Assembly (NCBI RefSeq): GCF_022664535.1 | Contig: NZ_JAKUJY010000012.1 | Coordinates: 55,208 to 119,207, forward strand | DNA length: 64,000 nt | DNA from: Sphingobium trunci | Lineage (GTDB): Bacteria; Pseudomonadota; Alphaproteobacteria; Sphingomonadales; Sphingomonadaceae | Reading direction: 5' to 3' | Program-made: the position numbers and the translations under genes | Shown: piece by piece, positions 33,492-43,427 of the stretch | Layout of the letters: each line of letters begins with the position of its first letter | How positions within the stretch are numbered: position 1 is the first letter of the stretch | The notes under the pieces: generated by a model | The model's database searches: none | Seen by the model: the letters and a program-made list of their open reading frames with translations, nothing else | Told to the model about the DNA's origin: nothing

Positions 33492-34001
33492 ATGAAGCGC
33501 ATATTGCCCCTGCTTGGCCTTACCCTCCTGCTTTCCGCCTGCGGCCTGCGCCCCGTCTATAGCGGGGGCAGCCATGGCGCGGTCGCGCAGGCGCTCGGCC
33601 ATGTCGAGGTGCAGCCGATCGAGGGCAAGGGCGGCTGGCTGGTGCGCAATGCGCTGAACGACCGGCTCTCGGCGATGAGCGGCACCGGGCCGGGCTACAA
33701 GCTGGTGGTGAAGCTGGATGACAATATCAGCGGCTTCGGTCTGCGGTCCGACGCTGCCGTCACGCGCGAGCGGCGGGCCCTGCGCGCCCGCTACCAGCTG
33801 ATCGACGGCGCCACGGGCGCGCAGATATTCGACGACACCGCCGGGTCGGACGTCGGCATCGACGTCGTTTCCAGCGAATATGCGACCATCGCGGCGGAAG
33901 ACACGGCGCTCGAACGCCTGTCGCAGACCATCGCCGACCAGATCGTCGCCCGGCTCGCGCGCTTTGCCCAAAGGGAGCAGAGCCGGGACTCGTCGCGTTG
34001 A
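33492..34001 (+). CDS. lptE: LPS-assembly lipoprotein LptE
   Basis: An outer-membrane lipoprotein of 169 residues that plugs LptD and helps insert LPS. The signal peptide ends LLSAC (lipid-modified Cys near residue 17), followed by GLRPVYSG, the family hallmark, and a short alpha/beta domain. In alphaproteobacteria lptE is typically between leuS and holA, as here. Its TGA overlaps the TTG start of holA. Confidence 0.93.
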   Translation: MKRILPLLGLTLLLSACGLRPVYSGGSHGAVAQALGHVEVQPIEGKGGWLVRNALNDRLSAMSGTGPGYKLVVKLDDNISGFGLRSDAAVTRERRALRARYQLIDGATGAQIFDDTAGSDVGIDVVSSEYATIAAEDTALERLSQTIADQIVARLARFAQREQSRDSSR

Positions 34002-35023
34002 AGGCCAATCGCGGCCAGATCGAAAAGGCGCTCGACGCGCCGCCTGCCGACTGCCGCTTCTTCCTGCTCTACGGTCCCGATGAGGCGGGCAGCGCCACGC
34101 TGGTCAAGCGGCTGGAACGCGCCATGGGGCCGGAGGCGGAGCGGATCGACCTCGACATCTCGACGCTGCGCGACGATCCGGCCCGGCTGGCCGACGAGGC
34201 GGCGTCCTTCTCCATGTTCGGGGACAAGCGCTGGATCCGCGTCAACGGCATGGGCGAGGAATCGCTCCCCGCGCTGACCGCGCTGCTGGAGGCGGAAGCG
34301 GCGGGCAATCCCGTCATCGCCACGGCGGGCGCGCTCAAGGCGACGTCGAAGCTGCTGAAGCTGGTCCTCGACCACAAGCAGACCATGGCCTTCGCCTCAT
34401 ACCAGCCCGACGCGCGGGAGGCCGAACAGATCGCCGTCGCCATCGCGCGGGAAGGGGGCCTGCGCCTCTCGTCCGACCTGGGCCGCCGCATCGCGGACCT
34501 CACCAACGGCGATCGCACGCTGATGGCGGGGGAGGTGGAGAAGCTGATCCTCTATCTCGATGCCGCGCCCGACCGCCCGCGCGAGGCGACCGGCGAAGCG
34601 CTGGATGCCCTGTCCGCCGACAATCCCGACAGCGACGCAGCGCCCCTGGTGAACGCGGTGCTGGGCGGCGACCTCAAAGGCATGAATCGGGAATTGGGGC
34701 GTCTGGCCGAAGCCGGGACGGCGATGGCGGCGGTGCTTCGTCCGCTGCTGACCCGCGCCATGCTGCTTGCCAATATCCGCGCCGATTTCGATGAGAGCGG
34801 CAGGCTGGAGGGCGCGGTCGAGGCAGCGGGCAAGGCGGTGTTCTGGAAGGAAAAGGGCGTCGTCACCCGCCAGGTGCGCCTGTGGGACGCGACCGGCATC
34901 GCCCGCGTGATCCAGCGTCTGGCCCAGGCCGAGCGTGCCAGCCGGTCGGGCAGGGGGCTGGGCGACCTGATGGTCCGCCATGAATTGCTCGCCATTGCCC
35001 GGCAGGCGGCGCGGGAGCGGTAA
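33998..35023 (+). CDS. holA: DNA polymerase III delta subunit
   Basis: HolA is the clamp-loader subunit that opens the beta clamp. The 341-residue protein has the delta N-terminal domain with [12 protein letters not shown] near residue 21-32 (a Walker-like but non-hydrolysing AAA+ site), a middle AAA+ region and a C-terminal collar domain (from about 210). The start TTG 33998 overlaps the lptE stop, so translation is coupled. It carries the long, poorly conserved sequence usual for delta in this group. Confidence 0.93.
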   Translation: MKANRGQIEKALDAPPADCRFFLLYGPDEAGSATLVKRLERAMGPEAERIDLDISTLRDDPARLADEAASFSMFGDKRWIRVNGMGEESLPALTALLEAEAAGNPVIATAGALKATSKLLKLVLDHKQTMAFASYQPDAREAEQIAVAIAREGGLRLSSDLGRRIADLTNGDRTLMAGEVEKLILYLDAAPDRPREATGEALDALSADNPDSDAAPLVNAVLGGDLKGMNRELGRLAEAGTAMAAVLRPLLTRAMLLANIRADFDESGRLEGAVEAAGKAVFWKEKGVVTRQVRLWDATGIARVIQRLAQAERASRSGRGLGDLMVRHELLAIARQAARER

Positions 35024-35063
35024 GCGCTTGATCGGACGCAGCGCCATCGCCATATTGCCGCGC

Positions 35064-35468
35064 ATGGACAAGCTGGATCTGACCGACGCGGAATGGCGTG
35101 AGCGCCTTTCCCCCGAACAATATCATATCCTGCGCGAAGCGGGCACGGAGCGGGCCTTTACCGGCAAATATAACAGCAACAAGGCCGATGGCCTCTATTA
35201 TTGCGCGGGCTGCGGCGCCGAGCTGTTCGACGCCGAGGAAAAATATGACAGCGGTTCGGGCTGGCCCAGCTTCACCGCGCCCGTCGATATCGACGCGGTC
35301 GACGAAATCCGCGACAACAGCCATGGCATGATCCGCACCGAAGTGCGCTGCGCCAAGTGCGACGGCCATCTGGGCCATGTCTTCCCGGACGGGCCGGGGA
35401 TCAACGGCCTGCGCTATTGCATGAACAGCGCATCGCTGGATTTCAAGCCGCGCGACGACGGCGAATGA
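35064..35468 (+). CDS. msrB: Peptide-methionine (R)-S-oxide reductase
   Basis: MsrB reduces the R form of methionine sulfoxide in proteins. The 134-residue protein has two zinc-binding CXXC motifs (CAGC near residue 47-50 and CAKC near 96-99), the substrate motif [10 protein letters not shown] near 70, and the catalytic Cys in RYCMNSASL near residue 121. I chose ATG 35064; the frame reaches back to 34980 within holA. The usual partner msrA is absent here. Confidence 0.95.
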   Translation: MDKLDLTDAEWRERLSPEQYHILREAGTERAFTGKYNSNKADGLYYCAGCGAELFDAEEKYDSGSGWPSFTAPVDIDAVDEIRDNSHGMIRTEVRCAKCDGHLGHVFPDGPGINGLRYCMNSASLDFKPRDDGE

Positions 35469-35579
35469 TCGTTCATCGCCGGTAAAGCGTCGCTTCTCTT
35501 CACAGCCATGAACTTCATGTGCGGCCTGCACGGCTTTTCCACTGGCCGCCTTTCTGTTTAGCGCATATCCGGGCGAACC

Positions 35580-37649
35580 ATGGCACGATCGAGCGAACCG
35601 CGAGGCAAGGTGAAGAAATGGCTGGTACGGGGGCTGAAGATCGGCCTCGTCGGCTTTTTGAGCGCGGCGATCGCGGTCGTGGTGGCGGTGGTGATCGCCT
35701 ATCAGTCGCTGCCCGATTATGAATCGCTGAAATCCTCGCCCAATGGGCAGATGATCCGCGTCCATGCGGCGGACGGCAGCGTCATCGTCTCGCTGGGGCC
35801 GAGTTTCGGCCGCTGGCTCAGTTTCGACCAGATCCCGACCGTGATGGTCGACGCCATGGTCTCGACCGAGGACAAGCGCTATTATCTGCATCCCGGCGTC
35901 GATCCCATCGGCATGGCGCGCGCCGCCTGGGTGGCGATGGAACGGCGCGGCAGCGGACGCCGCTGGCAGGGCGCCTCCACCATCACCCAGCAGGTGACGC
36001 GCAACATCTTCCTCAACAACAGCTACAGCTGGGGCCGCAAGGTCCGGGAAATGGTTCTGGCGCTGGCGCTGGAGCGCAAATTCTCCAAGCGGCAGATCCT
36101 CGAACTCTATCTGAACAAGGTCTATTTCGGCGGCGGCGCCTATGGCATCGATGCCGCGAGCCGCAAATTCTTCGGCCATCCCGCGACCAGCCTGGACCTG
36201 CCCGAAGCGGCGATCATCGCGGGGCTGGTCAAGGCGCCCTCCAGCTATTCCCCCACCGCCGATGCCGAAGCCGCCATCGGCCGCGCGGGCGTGGTGCTGG
36301 AACTGATGGAGGAAAATGGCAAGATCAGCCCGTCGGAGCGCGCCGACGCGCATCTCCAGGATGTGAAGATGGCGCCCGAACCGCCGCAGAACAGCGTCCG
36401 CTACTTCACCGATTGGGCGCTGCCGCAGCTCGACACGCTGATCGACGAACCCAATGAGCCGCTGGAGGTCTATACCACCATCGACCTCGGCATGCAGAAG
36501 GCGGCGACGGCGGCGGTGCAGGCCAATGTCTCGAACGGGATGCAGGGCGCGCTGGTGTCGCTCGACCGGGACGGCGCGGTACGGGCGATGGTCGGCGGTC
36601 TCGATTATGTGACCTCCAATTACAACCGCGCCACCACGGCGACGCGCCAGCCCGGTTCGGCGTGGAAGATCTTCGTCTACATGGCGGCGCTGGAGGCGGG
36701 CTATACCCCCGACACCGGGGTCACCGACGGCCCGGTCGACATCAACGGATGGAAGCCGCGCAACAGCAATGGCCGCTATTCGGGCGACATCGATATCCGC
36801 ACCGCCTTCGCCTATTCGGTCAACACCGTGGCGGCGAAGCTGGGCGTGGAGGTCGGTTTCCCGACCATCGCGGACATGGCGCGCCGCTTCGGCATCACCA
36901 CGCCGATCAACACCCATCCCTCGATGGTGCTGGGGACGTCGGATGTCCGCCTGATCGACATGACCCGCGCCTTCGCCTCCGTCGCGCGCAAGGGGGTCGC
37001 GGTCACGCCCTATGGCATTACCAAGGTCACCACCGCCGACGGGCGCGTCCTCTACGAGCATCAGGACGACACCAGCCGCGTGCTGGTCGCCCCCTGGGTG
37101 GCGGCGGGCATGACCGACCTCATGCAGACGGCGGTCAGCACCGGCACCGGCAAGGCGGCGCAGATCGGCCGCCCGGTCGCGGGCAAGACCGGCACCACCA
37201 ACAGCGGCAAGGATGGCTGGTTCCTGGGCTTTTCCAGCGGCATCACCACCGGCGTCTGGGTCGGGCGCGACGATGCCCGGCCGGTGCCCGCCCTCTATGG
37301 CGGCCGCGCCCCCGCGCGCGCCTTTGCCGATTATATGAAGGTGGCGGTCGCCAATCGCCCGGTGGAACAGTTCGAGACCCAGGTGACTTTGCCCGAATGG
37401 CAATTGGAACCGGACGAGGAAGCCTATTATGGCCAGCCCGACAATGGCATGATGGTCGACGAGAACGGCCTGCCGATCGAGCGTAGCCAGCAGCGGACAG
37501 GCGAGGAGGATCAGCCGTCCGGCGACAGCCCGGACGCCGCGCCCAATCCGGCCGATCGCCCGCAACCGCCGCGCCTGGACCAGCAATGGATCGACAATGT
37601 GCTGGGCCGCAACCGGCAGCAGCAGCAGCAACAACAACAGCCGCACTAG
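35580..37649 (+). CDS. Class A penicillin-binding protein, PBP1A type
   Basis: A bifunctional peptidoglycan synthase of 689 residues. A cytoplasmic start and one membrane anchor (about 23-42) precede the GT51 glycosyltransferase domain (about 70-240) with its catalytic Glu in STEDKRYYLHPG near 96 and the QGASTITQQ motif. The transpeptidase domain has SXXK as SAWK (near 359), SVN (near 412) and KTGTTNS (near 536). The C terminus is a low-complexity Pro/Asp tail ending in a run of eight Gln before PH, encoded by CAG/CAA triplets. A palindromic element starts directly at the stop codon. Confidence 0.95.
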   Translation: MARSSEPRGKVKKWLVRGLKIGLVGFLSAAIAVVVAVVIAYQSLPDYESLKSSPNGQMIRVHAADGSVIVSLGPSFGRWLSFDQIPTVMVDAMVSTEDKRYYLHPGVDPIGMARAAWVAMERRGSGRRWQGASTITQQVTRNIFLNNSYSWGRKVREMVLALALERKFSKRQILELYLNKVYFGGGAYGIDAASRKFFGHPATSLDLPEAAIIAGLVKAPSSYSPTADAEAAIGRAGVVLELMEENGKISPSERADAHLQDVKMAPEPPQNSVRYFTDWALPQLDTLIDEPNEPLEVYTTIDLGMQKAATAAVQANVSNGMQGALVSLDRDGAVRAMVGGLDYVTSNYNRATTATRQPGSAWKIFVYMAALEAGYTPDTGVTDGPVDINGWKPRNSNGRYSGDIDIRTAFAYSVNTVAAKLGVEVGFPTIADMARRFGITTPINTHPSMVLGTSDVRLIDMTRAFASVARKGVAVTPYGITKVTTADGRVLYEHQDDTSRVLVAPWVAAGMTDLMQTAVSTGTGKAAQIGRPVAGKTGTTNSGKDGWFLGFSSGITTGVWVGRDDARPVPALYGGRAPARAFADYMKVAVANRPVEQFETQVTLPEWQLEPDEEAYYGQPDNGMMVDENGLPIERSQQRTGEEDQPSGDSPDAAPNPADRPQPPRLDQQWIDNVLGRNRQQQQQQQQPH

Positions 37650-37810
37650 GATGTGTGGGGATTCAGTGCCGGGTGAGGCGAGCCGAAGCCCAGCGCAGCT
37701 AAAATGGCGGATTTCGAGAACCGGCACGGAGCGACCGGCAGGTCGTGAGCGCTGGAAGCGCAGAAAGCCGTCATTTGCAGCCCGCCTTGGGCTCAATCCC
37801 CACAGATCCT
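37648..37810. mobile_element. 163-bp MITE-like element with 19-bp terminal inverted repeats
   Basis: The ends AGGATGTGTGGGGATTCAG (37648-37666) and, on the minus strand, AGGATCTGTGGGGATTGAG (37810-37792) match in 17 of 19 bases. The interior has several shorter palindromes, including AGCGCT repeats. The size, terminal repeats, intergenic position and absence of an open frame suggest a miniature inverted-repeat element; it could also be a large transcript-end hairpin for the penicillin-binding protein gene. No target-site duplication is evident. Other copies cannot be checked from this window. The left end overlaps the last two bases of the gene stop. Confidence 0.6.
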
Positions 37811-37838
37811 GGGGTCCTGACCCTGGGGTGTCCCTACC

Positions 37839-38807
37839 CTAGCCTGCGGCGCGCCGCGTCGCGGCAAAGCGGGTCCGGTCCAGCAGGCCGGTATCGGGCA
37901 GCAGGAAGTCGACCTTCCCCCGCCCGAAATCGATCGCGACCCGATCGAACGCCTTGAGCGCGTCGATGCCGAGCAGCAGCGCCGGCTTGTCCTGCAGCTC
38001 CAGTTCGGCAAAGGGCCGCGCATCGGCGAACATGACCGGTATGTCCTTCAGCGTCACCCGGCCCATGCGCACCCGGTCTATCAGGCCCAATTGTCCGGCG
38101 AGCGTCTCGCCGGTCACGCTGGTCAGCGACACCATGTTGAGCGCGGGCGCCTTCTTCCGGCGCAAGAGCCTGTCCATCAGCGCCATATTGCCGACGCTGA
38201 TCGCCGTGCCGGTGTCCAGGATGATGCTGACCTTCGTCCCGTTCACGTCGGAATCGAGCAGGATGAGCTGACCCTTGCGCCGCCGCGCTTCGACGATGAT
38301 GACATTGGGGTCGCGCCAGCCCTGCCTGCTGTCGCTGATCTCCATCCGGCCGGTGCGGAAATTGAGCAGCAGCCGCTTGGCGTGCAGCCCGTCCAGTCCC
38401 AGCAGGCCGGGCGCGCCGATATTCTCGCCCTCCAGCACCGGGGCCTCGATATCGTCGACCACCGTCCGGCCGAAGCCCAGGCGCGGCACGGCGACCGTCT
38501 CCACCTCCGCCCGGCCGGTCATGCTGATCACCGTGACCCGGTCCCGCGGCGGCAATGCCAGCCGCTCGGCCAGTTCGCGCGACACGACCGTGCGCTGCGA
38601 TCCGGTGTCCACCACGAAGTTCCACGGCCCCTTGCCGTCGATCTGGATGGGAATGGTGATGCGCGCGTCGGCGGTGGGCACGGTGCGGACGACCGCGGGC
38701 GGATCGGCGGGGTCGAGGGCGGGACGGTCCTGCGCGGCGAGCGGAGGGCTGGCGATCGCCAGCGCGATGCCCAGGGCGGCACGCCGGACGGCGCAGGGTC
38801 GGGCCAT
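37839..38807 (-). CDS. Exported two-domain retroviral-type aspartic protease
   Basis: A 322-residue protein: signal peptide about 1-20 (SPPLAAQ), then two retropepsin-like domains, each with an active-site triad: DTGSQ near residue 65 and DTGTA near 198. In retroviral enzymes two identical halves pair; here both halves are in one chain, as in fungal pepsins and bacterial PerP/clan-AA proteins. The G(L/A)LLG(L/I)D turn occurs in both domains. The start ATG 38807 has GGAGG eight bases upstream. Substrate is unknown; a periplasmic role is inferred from the signal peptide. Confidence 0.85.
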   Translation of the reverse strand: MARPCAVRRAALGIALAIASPPLAAQDRPALDPADPPAVVRTVPTADARITIPIQIDGKGPWNFVVDTGSQRTVVSRELAERLALPPRDRVTVISMTGRAEVETVAVPRLGFGRTVVDDIEAPVLEGENIGAPGLLGLDGLHAKRLLLNFRTGRMEISDSRQGWRDPNVIIVEARRRKGQLILLDSDVNGTKVSIILDTGTAISVGNMALMDRLLRRKKAPALNMVSLTSVTGETLAGQLGLIDRVRMGRVTLKDIPVMFADARPFAELELQDKPALLLGIDALKAFDRVAIDFGRGKVDFLLPDTGLLDRTRFAATRRAAG

Positions 38808-39015
38808 CTCCTCATCCTCCATATTTTATACCCGTATAGCATGGGCGCCGGACCTCCGCCCATCCCATTTCATTCGCGGCAGGGCGCAGGGCGGCAATTT
38901 TCTGTCGCTTTCCTGCATGCAGCCGCCTTGACTTGGACGGGGTGGGATCGCTAAACGCCAGACATTCTATCCCGCCCGTCCGGAGCGGGTCTTTCCCGAG
39001 TCTCTGCCGGGCCTG

Positions 39016-39055
39016 ATCTTCCCCCCTCCCCCCTTCCTCATTTTCTCAACCCATC
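39016..39055 (+). promoter_or_regulatory. C-rich, G-less stretch in the rho leader (rut-like)
   Basis: Forty bases with 22 C and no G lie 13 bases upstream of the rho ATG (39069). Rho binds unstructured C-rich, G-poor RNA, and rho is autogenously regulated by termination in its own leader in E. coli. The stretch is strikingly unlike the G-rich surroundings. Confidence 0.6.
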
Positions 39056-39068
39056 GGACTTCACGCGA

Positions 39069-40325
<1,257 letters not shown>

Positions 40326-40389
40326 GCGGCTGCATGGGTTGTGCTTCTGCCGGAAGCCCGATCCATGTCATCGCGCCGCCGCGATTTTC

Positions 40390-40425
40390 GGGCCGTCGGA
40401 CTCCGGTCTGGCGGCCCTTCATTTT
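40390..40425 (+). terminator. Probable terminator after rho
   Basis: GGGCCG (40390-40395) pairs with CGGCCC (40412-40417), with inner GAC/GTC pairing, followed by TTCATTTT. The U-tract is interrupted, so efficiency is probably moderate. Confidence 0.55.
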
Positions 40426-40456
40426 GGCCCATATTTTCAGGGGATAGCAGGCCGTC

Positions 40457-41176
40457 ATGATCGACCTACTCGCAACCGCCGCTGCCGCGGCCCAGGGGGC
40501 CGGCTCACCAGCCGATATCTGGGCGCATATCGTCAATGATTTCAGCAATATCGGCTCGCCTGCCGCGCTGGCTGCATTCGGCCAGGTGCTGATGATCGAC
40601 GTTCTGCTGGCGGGCGACAATGCGATCGTCGTCGGTGCGCTGGCGGCGGGCCTTCCGGCCGAGCAGCGCAGGAAGGTGATCCTGATCGGCATCATCGCGG
40701 CGCTGGTGCTGCGCATCGCCTTTGCGCTGGTCGTGACGCAGCTCATGCAGATCGTCGGCCTGATCCTGGCGGGCGGGCTGCTGCTGCTCTGGGTCGCGTT
40801 CAAGATGTGGCGCGAACTGCATCCGGAGAGGGGCGGGGACACGCCCGAAACAAGCGATGACGATATTTCCGGCCTGCGTCCGGCCAAGAGCTTTGCGGGC
40901 GCCGCCTGGGCCGTCGCCGTCGCGGACGTGTCCATGAGCCTTGACAATGTGCTGGCGGTGGCGGGCGCGGCGCGGGATCATCCCGGCATCCTCATCATCG
41001 GCCTGATCCTGTCGGTGGCGCTGATGGGCATCGCCGCCAACATCATCGCCAAATATATAGAGCGCTTCCGCTGGATCGCCTATATCGGCCTTGCCGTGAT
41101 CGTCTATGTCGCGTTCAAGATGATCTATGACGGCATCGTCGACCATCAGGTGGGCATTTTGACCCTGTTCGTCTGA
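40457..41176 (+). CDS. TerC family integral membrane protein (YjbE type)
   Basis: A 239-residue inner-membrane protein with about seven spans and the family motifs LLAGDNAIVVGALA (about 50-63) and DVSMSLDNVLAVAG (about 155-168), whose acidic residues lie within membranes. TerC/YjbE/Alx proteins are implicated in manganese efflux and metal loading of exported proteins. The 131-base leader does not show a convincing yybP-ykoY manganese riboswitch. It is monocistronic downstream of rho. Confidence 0.93.
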   Translation: MIDLLATAAAAAQGAGSPADIWAHIVNDFSNIGSPAALAAFGQVLMIDVLLAGDNAIVVGALAAGLPAEQRRKVILIGIIAALVLRIAFALVVTQLMQIVGLILAGGLLLLWVAFKMWRELHPERGGDTPETSDDDISGLRPAKSFAGAAWAVAVADVSMSLDNVLAVAGAARDHPGILIIGLILSVALMGIAANIIAKYIERFRWIAYIGLAVIVYVAFKMIYDGIVDHQVGILTLFV

Positions 41177-41302
41177 TCCCGCGGCCCGGCGGAGGTCCGG
41201 CGGAGGGATCAGCCGTCCGCCGGTTCGTGGCGCTCAGTCGCCGGGGCTGGGGGCAATCCCCGCTCCCTGCCGAAAATATTCCATTAAAACAGGTCTTTAT
41301 CC

Positions 41303-42274
41303 TCAGGGGATGAGGACGGTACTGCCGATCGTCTGGCGTGCCTCCAGCGCCCGATGCGCATCCGCCGCGTCCGCCAGGGCGAAGCGCTGGCCGATGACGG
41401 TCTTCACCACCCCGCGCGCCATGCGATCGAACAGCCTCTGGGCGGTATGATCCAGCTCCTGCTGGGTGACGATATAGTCGAACAGGGTCGGGCGGGTGAC
41501 GTAAAGCGATCCGCCCCGGCTGAGGTCCAGCAGGCTGACCGGCGGCACTGCCCCCGACGCATTGCCGTAACTGACCATCAGTTCCCGCCGCTTGAGGCTG
41601 GCGAGGGAGGCGGACCAGCTATCCTTGCCGACGCCGTCATAGACGACGTCCACGCCCTTGCCGCCGGTCAATTCACGCACCCTCGCCGCCAGAGTGTCGA
41701 ACGGACCGTGCAGGCTATGGTCCGCCTCCACCCGCGCGGCCTTTTCCGCCGATCCGCTGTGCGCGATCACGGTCACGCCCTTGTCGCGGAGCCACGGCAC
41801 CAGCACCGACCCGACGCCGCCCGCCGCTGCATGGACCAGAGCGGCCTGTCCCGCTTCCAAGGCGATGGTATCTTCGGCCAGATAACAGGCGGTCATGCCC
41901 TTCAGCATCATCGCGGCGGCATCTTCGGTGCTGATGCCGTCGGGGATTTTGACCGCCCGGTCGGCCGGCACGATGCGGTGGGTGGCGTAGCTGCCCATGC
42001 CGCTGACGCAGCCCACCCGGTCGCCTACCGCAAAGCCGGTCACGCCCGGCCCCACGGCCGCGACATGGCCCGCGCCCTCGGACCCCAGCGGGGTCGGCAA
42101 GGGCAGGGGATAGAGGCCGGTGCGATAATAGGTGTCGATGAAGTTCAGGCCGACGGCGTCCTGCGCGATCAACAGCTCGCCTTCGCCGGGCGCTCCCGGA
42201 TCGAAATCCTCCCGCTCGATCACTTCCGGCCCGCCATGGGACCGGACCACCATCCGCCAAGCCTGAACCATCAT
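41303..42274 (-). CDS. NADPH:quinone oxidoreductase (zinc-less MDR)
   Basis: A 323-residue medium-chain dehydrogenase of the quinone reductase subfamily, without catalytic or structural zinc Cys clusters. The N-terminal GroES-like domain carries VGLNFIDTYYRTGLYP (about 41-56) and the nucleotide-binding GAAGGVGS-type motif appears as AAAGGVGSV near residue 147. It reduces quinones by one electron or related enals. It follows the dienelactone hydrolase gene on the same strand after a 12-base gap, so the two are probably co-transcribed. Confidence 0.92.
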   Translation of the reverse strand: MMVQAWRMVVRSHGGPEVIEREDFDPGAPGEGELLIAQDAVGLNFIDTYYRTGLYPLPLPTPLGSEGAGHVAAVGPGVTGFAVGDRVGCVSGMGSYATHRIVPADRAVKIPDGISTEDAAAMMLKGMTACYLAEDTIALEAGQAALVHAAAGGVGSVLVPWLRDKGVTVIAHSGSAEKAARVEADHSLHGPFDTLAARVRELTGGKGVDVVYDGVGKDSWSASLASLKRRELMVSYGNASGAVPPVSLLDLSRGGSLYVTRPTLFDYIVTQQELDHTAQRLFDRMARGVVKTVIGQRFALADAADAHRALEARQTIGSTVLIP

Positions 42275-42286
42275 CCGTCCTTCCCG

Positions 42287-42985
42287 TCAGAGATTCGCCG
42301 CGAAGAAATCGGCGGTCCGCTGGTCGGCCAGTTGTGCGGCCTCCTCATTGCGGCGATTGCCCATTTCGGCGGCAAAGCCATGGTCCAGCCCCTCATAGTC
42401 ATACAGGGTGACATGGCGGTTATCCTTCAGCCCTTCATGCATTTTCTGCTGGACGTCGGCCGGGACGAAGCCGTCGGCGGTGGGGACATGCAGCAGCACC
42501 GGCTTGCCGATCGCATGCTGTTCGCCCAGCAGGCCGTCGATTCCCACGCCATAATAGCCGACAAAGGCATCGCCATCGGTCCGGCAGGCCGCCATGAAGG
42601 CCAGCCGCCCGCCCAGGCAGTAGCCGACCAGGCCGACCTTGCCGCCGTCAGCCAGTTCGGCGCGAGCCGCCTTGATCGTCGCCTCGATATCGCGGATGCC
42701 CAGATCCTGATCGAACTCCTGCATATGTCCGATCGCGGCCTGGAATTCCTCCGGCACGTCGGGGTCCAGCTCGACATGCGGCTTTTCGCGCCAGAACAGG
42801 TCGGGCGAGAGCGCCAGATAGCCGGCCTTCGCCCAGCTGTCGCATTTCCGGCGGATGCCCTCGTTCACGCCGAAAATTTCCTGGATCACGACGATCGCCG
42901 CCCTGGGCGTCCCCTCCGGCCGGGCAACATAGACATCGAATTGGGCATCACCCTCCAGCGTGGATATGGATGTAAATGTCGCCAT
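42287..42985 (-). CDS. Dienelactone hydrolase family protein
   Basis: A 232-residue alpha/beta hydrolase. The nucleophile Cys is in GYCLGGR (about residue 121), with the conserved Glu of VIQEIFGVN (about 36) and the catalytic His in LDHGFAA near 204. DLH hydrolyses dienelactone in the modified ortho pathway of chlorocatechol breakdown, but many chromosomal paralogues have other roles and no other catabolic gene is here. ATG 42985 has AGAGGAAAGGA upstream. Gene order DLH then quinone reductase suggests a two-gene transcript. Confidence 0.92.
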   Translation of the reverse strand: MATFTSISTLEGDAQFDVYVARPEGTPRAAIVVIQEIFGVNEGIRRKCDSWAKAGYLALSPDLFWREKPHVELDPDVPEEFQAAIGHMQEFDQDLGIRDIEATIKAARAELADGGKVGLVGYCLGGRLAFMAACRTDGDAFVGYYGVGIDGLLGEQHAIGKPVLLHVPTADGFVPADVQQKMHEGLKDNRHVTLYDYEGLDHGFAAEMGNRRNEEAAQLADQRTADFFAANL

Positions 42986-43145
42986 GGAAAAATCCTTTCC
43001 TCTTTCTCGGTCTCGAAAATCCGACAGCATATTGGCCACTGTGCTGGCCAGCGCAACGCCGCAGGAGTCAAAAAATTTGCGTTTATCATCCTTGTTGCGG
43101 CATGAGGGGTGGGCATGTGCTCGCACCCACAAAAGGTAGTCTGAT

Positions 43146-43400
43146 ATGAAGGTAAGCGTCGATGTCGACTGCACCCCTGCGGAGGCCCGGGCTTTCCTCG
43201 GCCTGCCCGATGTCACACCGATTCATGACAAATATGTGAAGACGGTGCTGGACAGTTTCGACGGGATCGCCAATGTCGAGCAGATGGAAACCCTGTTCAA
43301 GAGCTTCTCGCCGCTGGGCGATGCGGGGATGCGCCTGTTCCAGCAGATGATGAACATCGGCCTGGCCGGAATGCCGGGCAAGAATGGCGACAAGAATTAG
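43146..43400 (+). CDS. DUF6489 family protein
   Basis: An 84-residue soluble helical protein starting MKVSVDVDCTPAEARAFLGLPD with the conserved acidic residue-rich middle (FDGIANVEQMETLF) and a hydrophobic C-terminal helix. The family is known from sphingomonads and other alphaproteobacteria and is often described as phasin-like or hypothetical. ATG 43146 has AAAGG upstream. It lies 27 bases upstream of mnmE and could share its transcript. It is divergent from the hydrolase gene. Confidence 0.85.
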   Translation: MKVSVDVDCTPAEARAFLGLPDVTPIHDKYVKTVLDSFDGIANVEQMETLFKSFSPLGDAGMRLFQQMMNIGLAGMPGKNGDKN

Positions 43401-43427
43401 GACTGCGATTTCCCCGCACAGCCTGCC

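Noticed and set aside
40326..40456. yybP-ykoY manganese riboswitch upstream of the TerC gene
   Set aside because: TerC-family genes often carry this riboswitch, but I could not find its conserved internal loops; the visible hairpin with an interrupted U-tract fits a rho terminator better.
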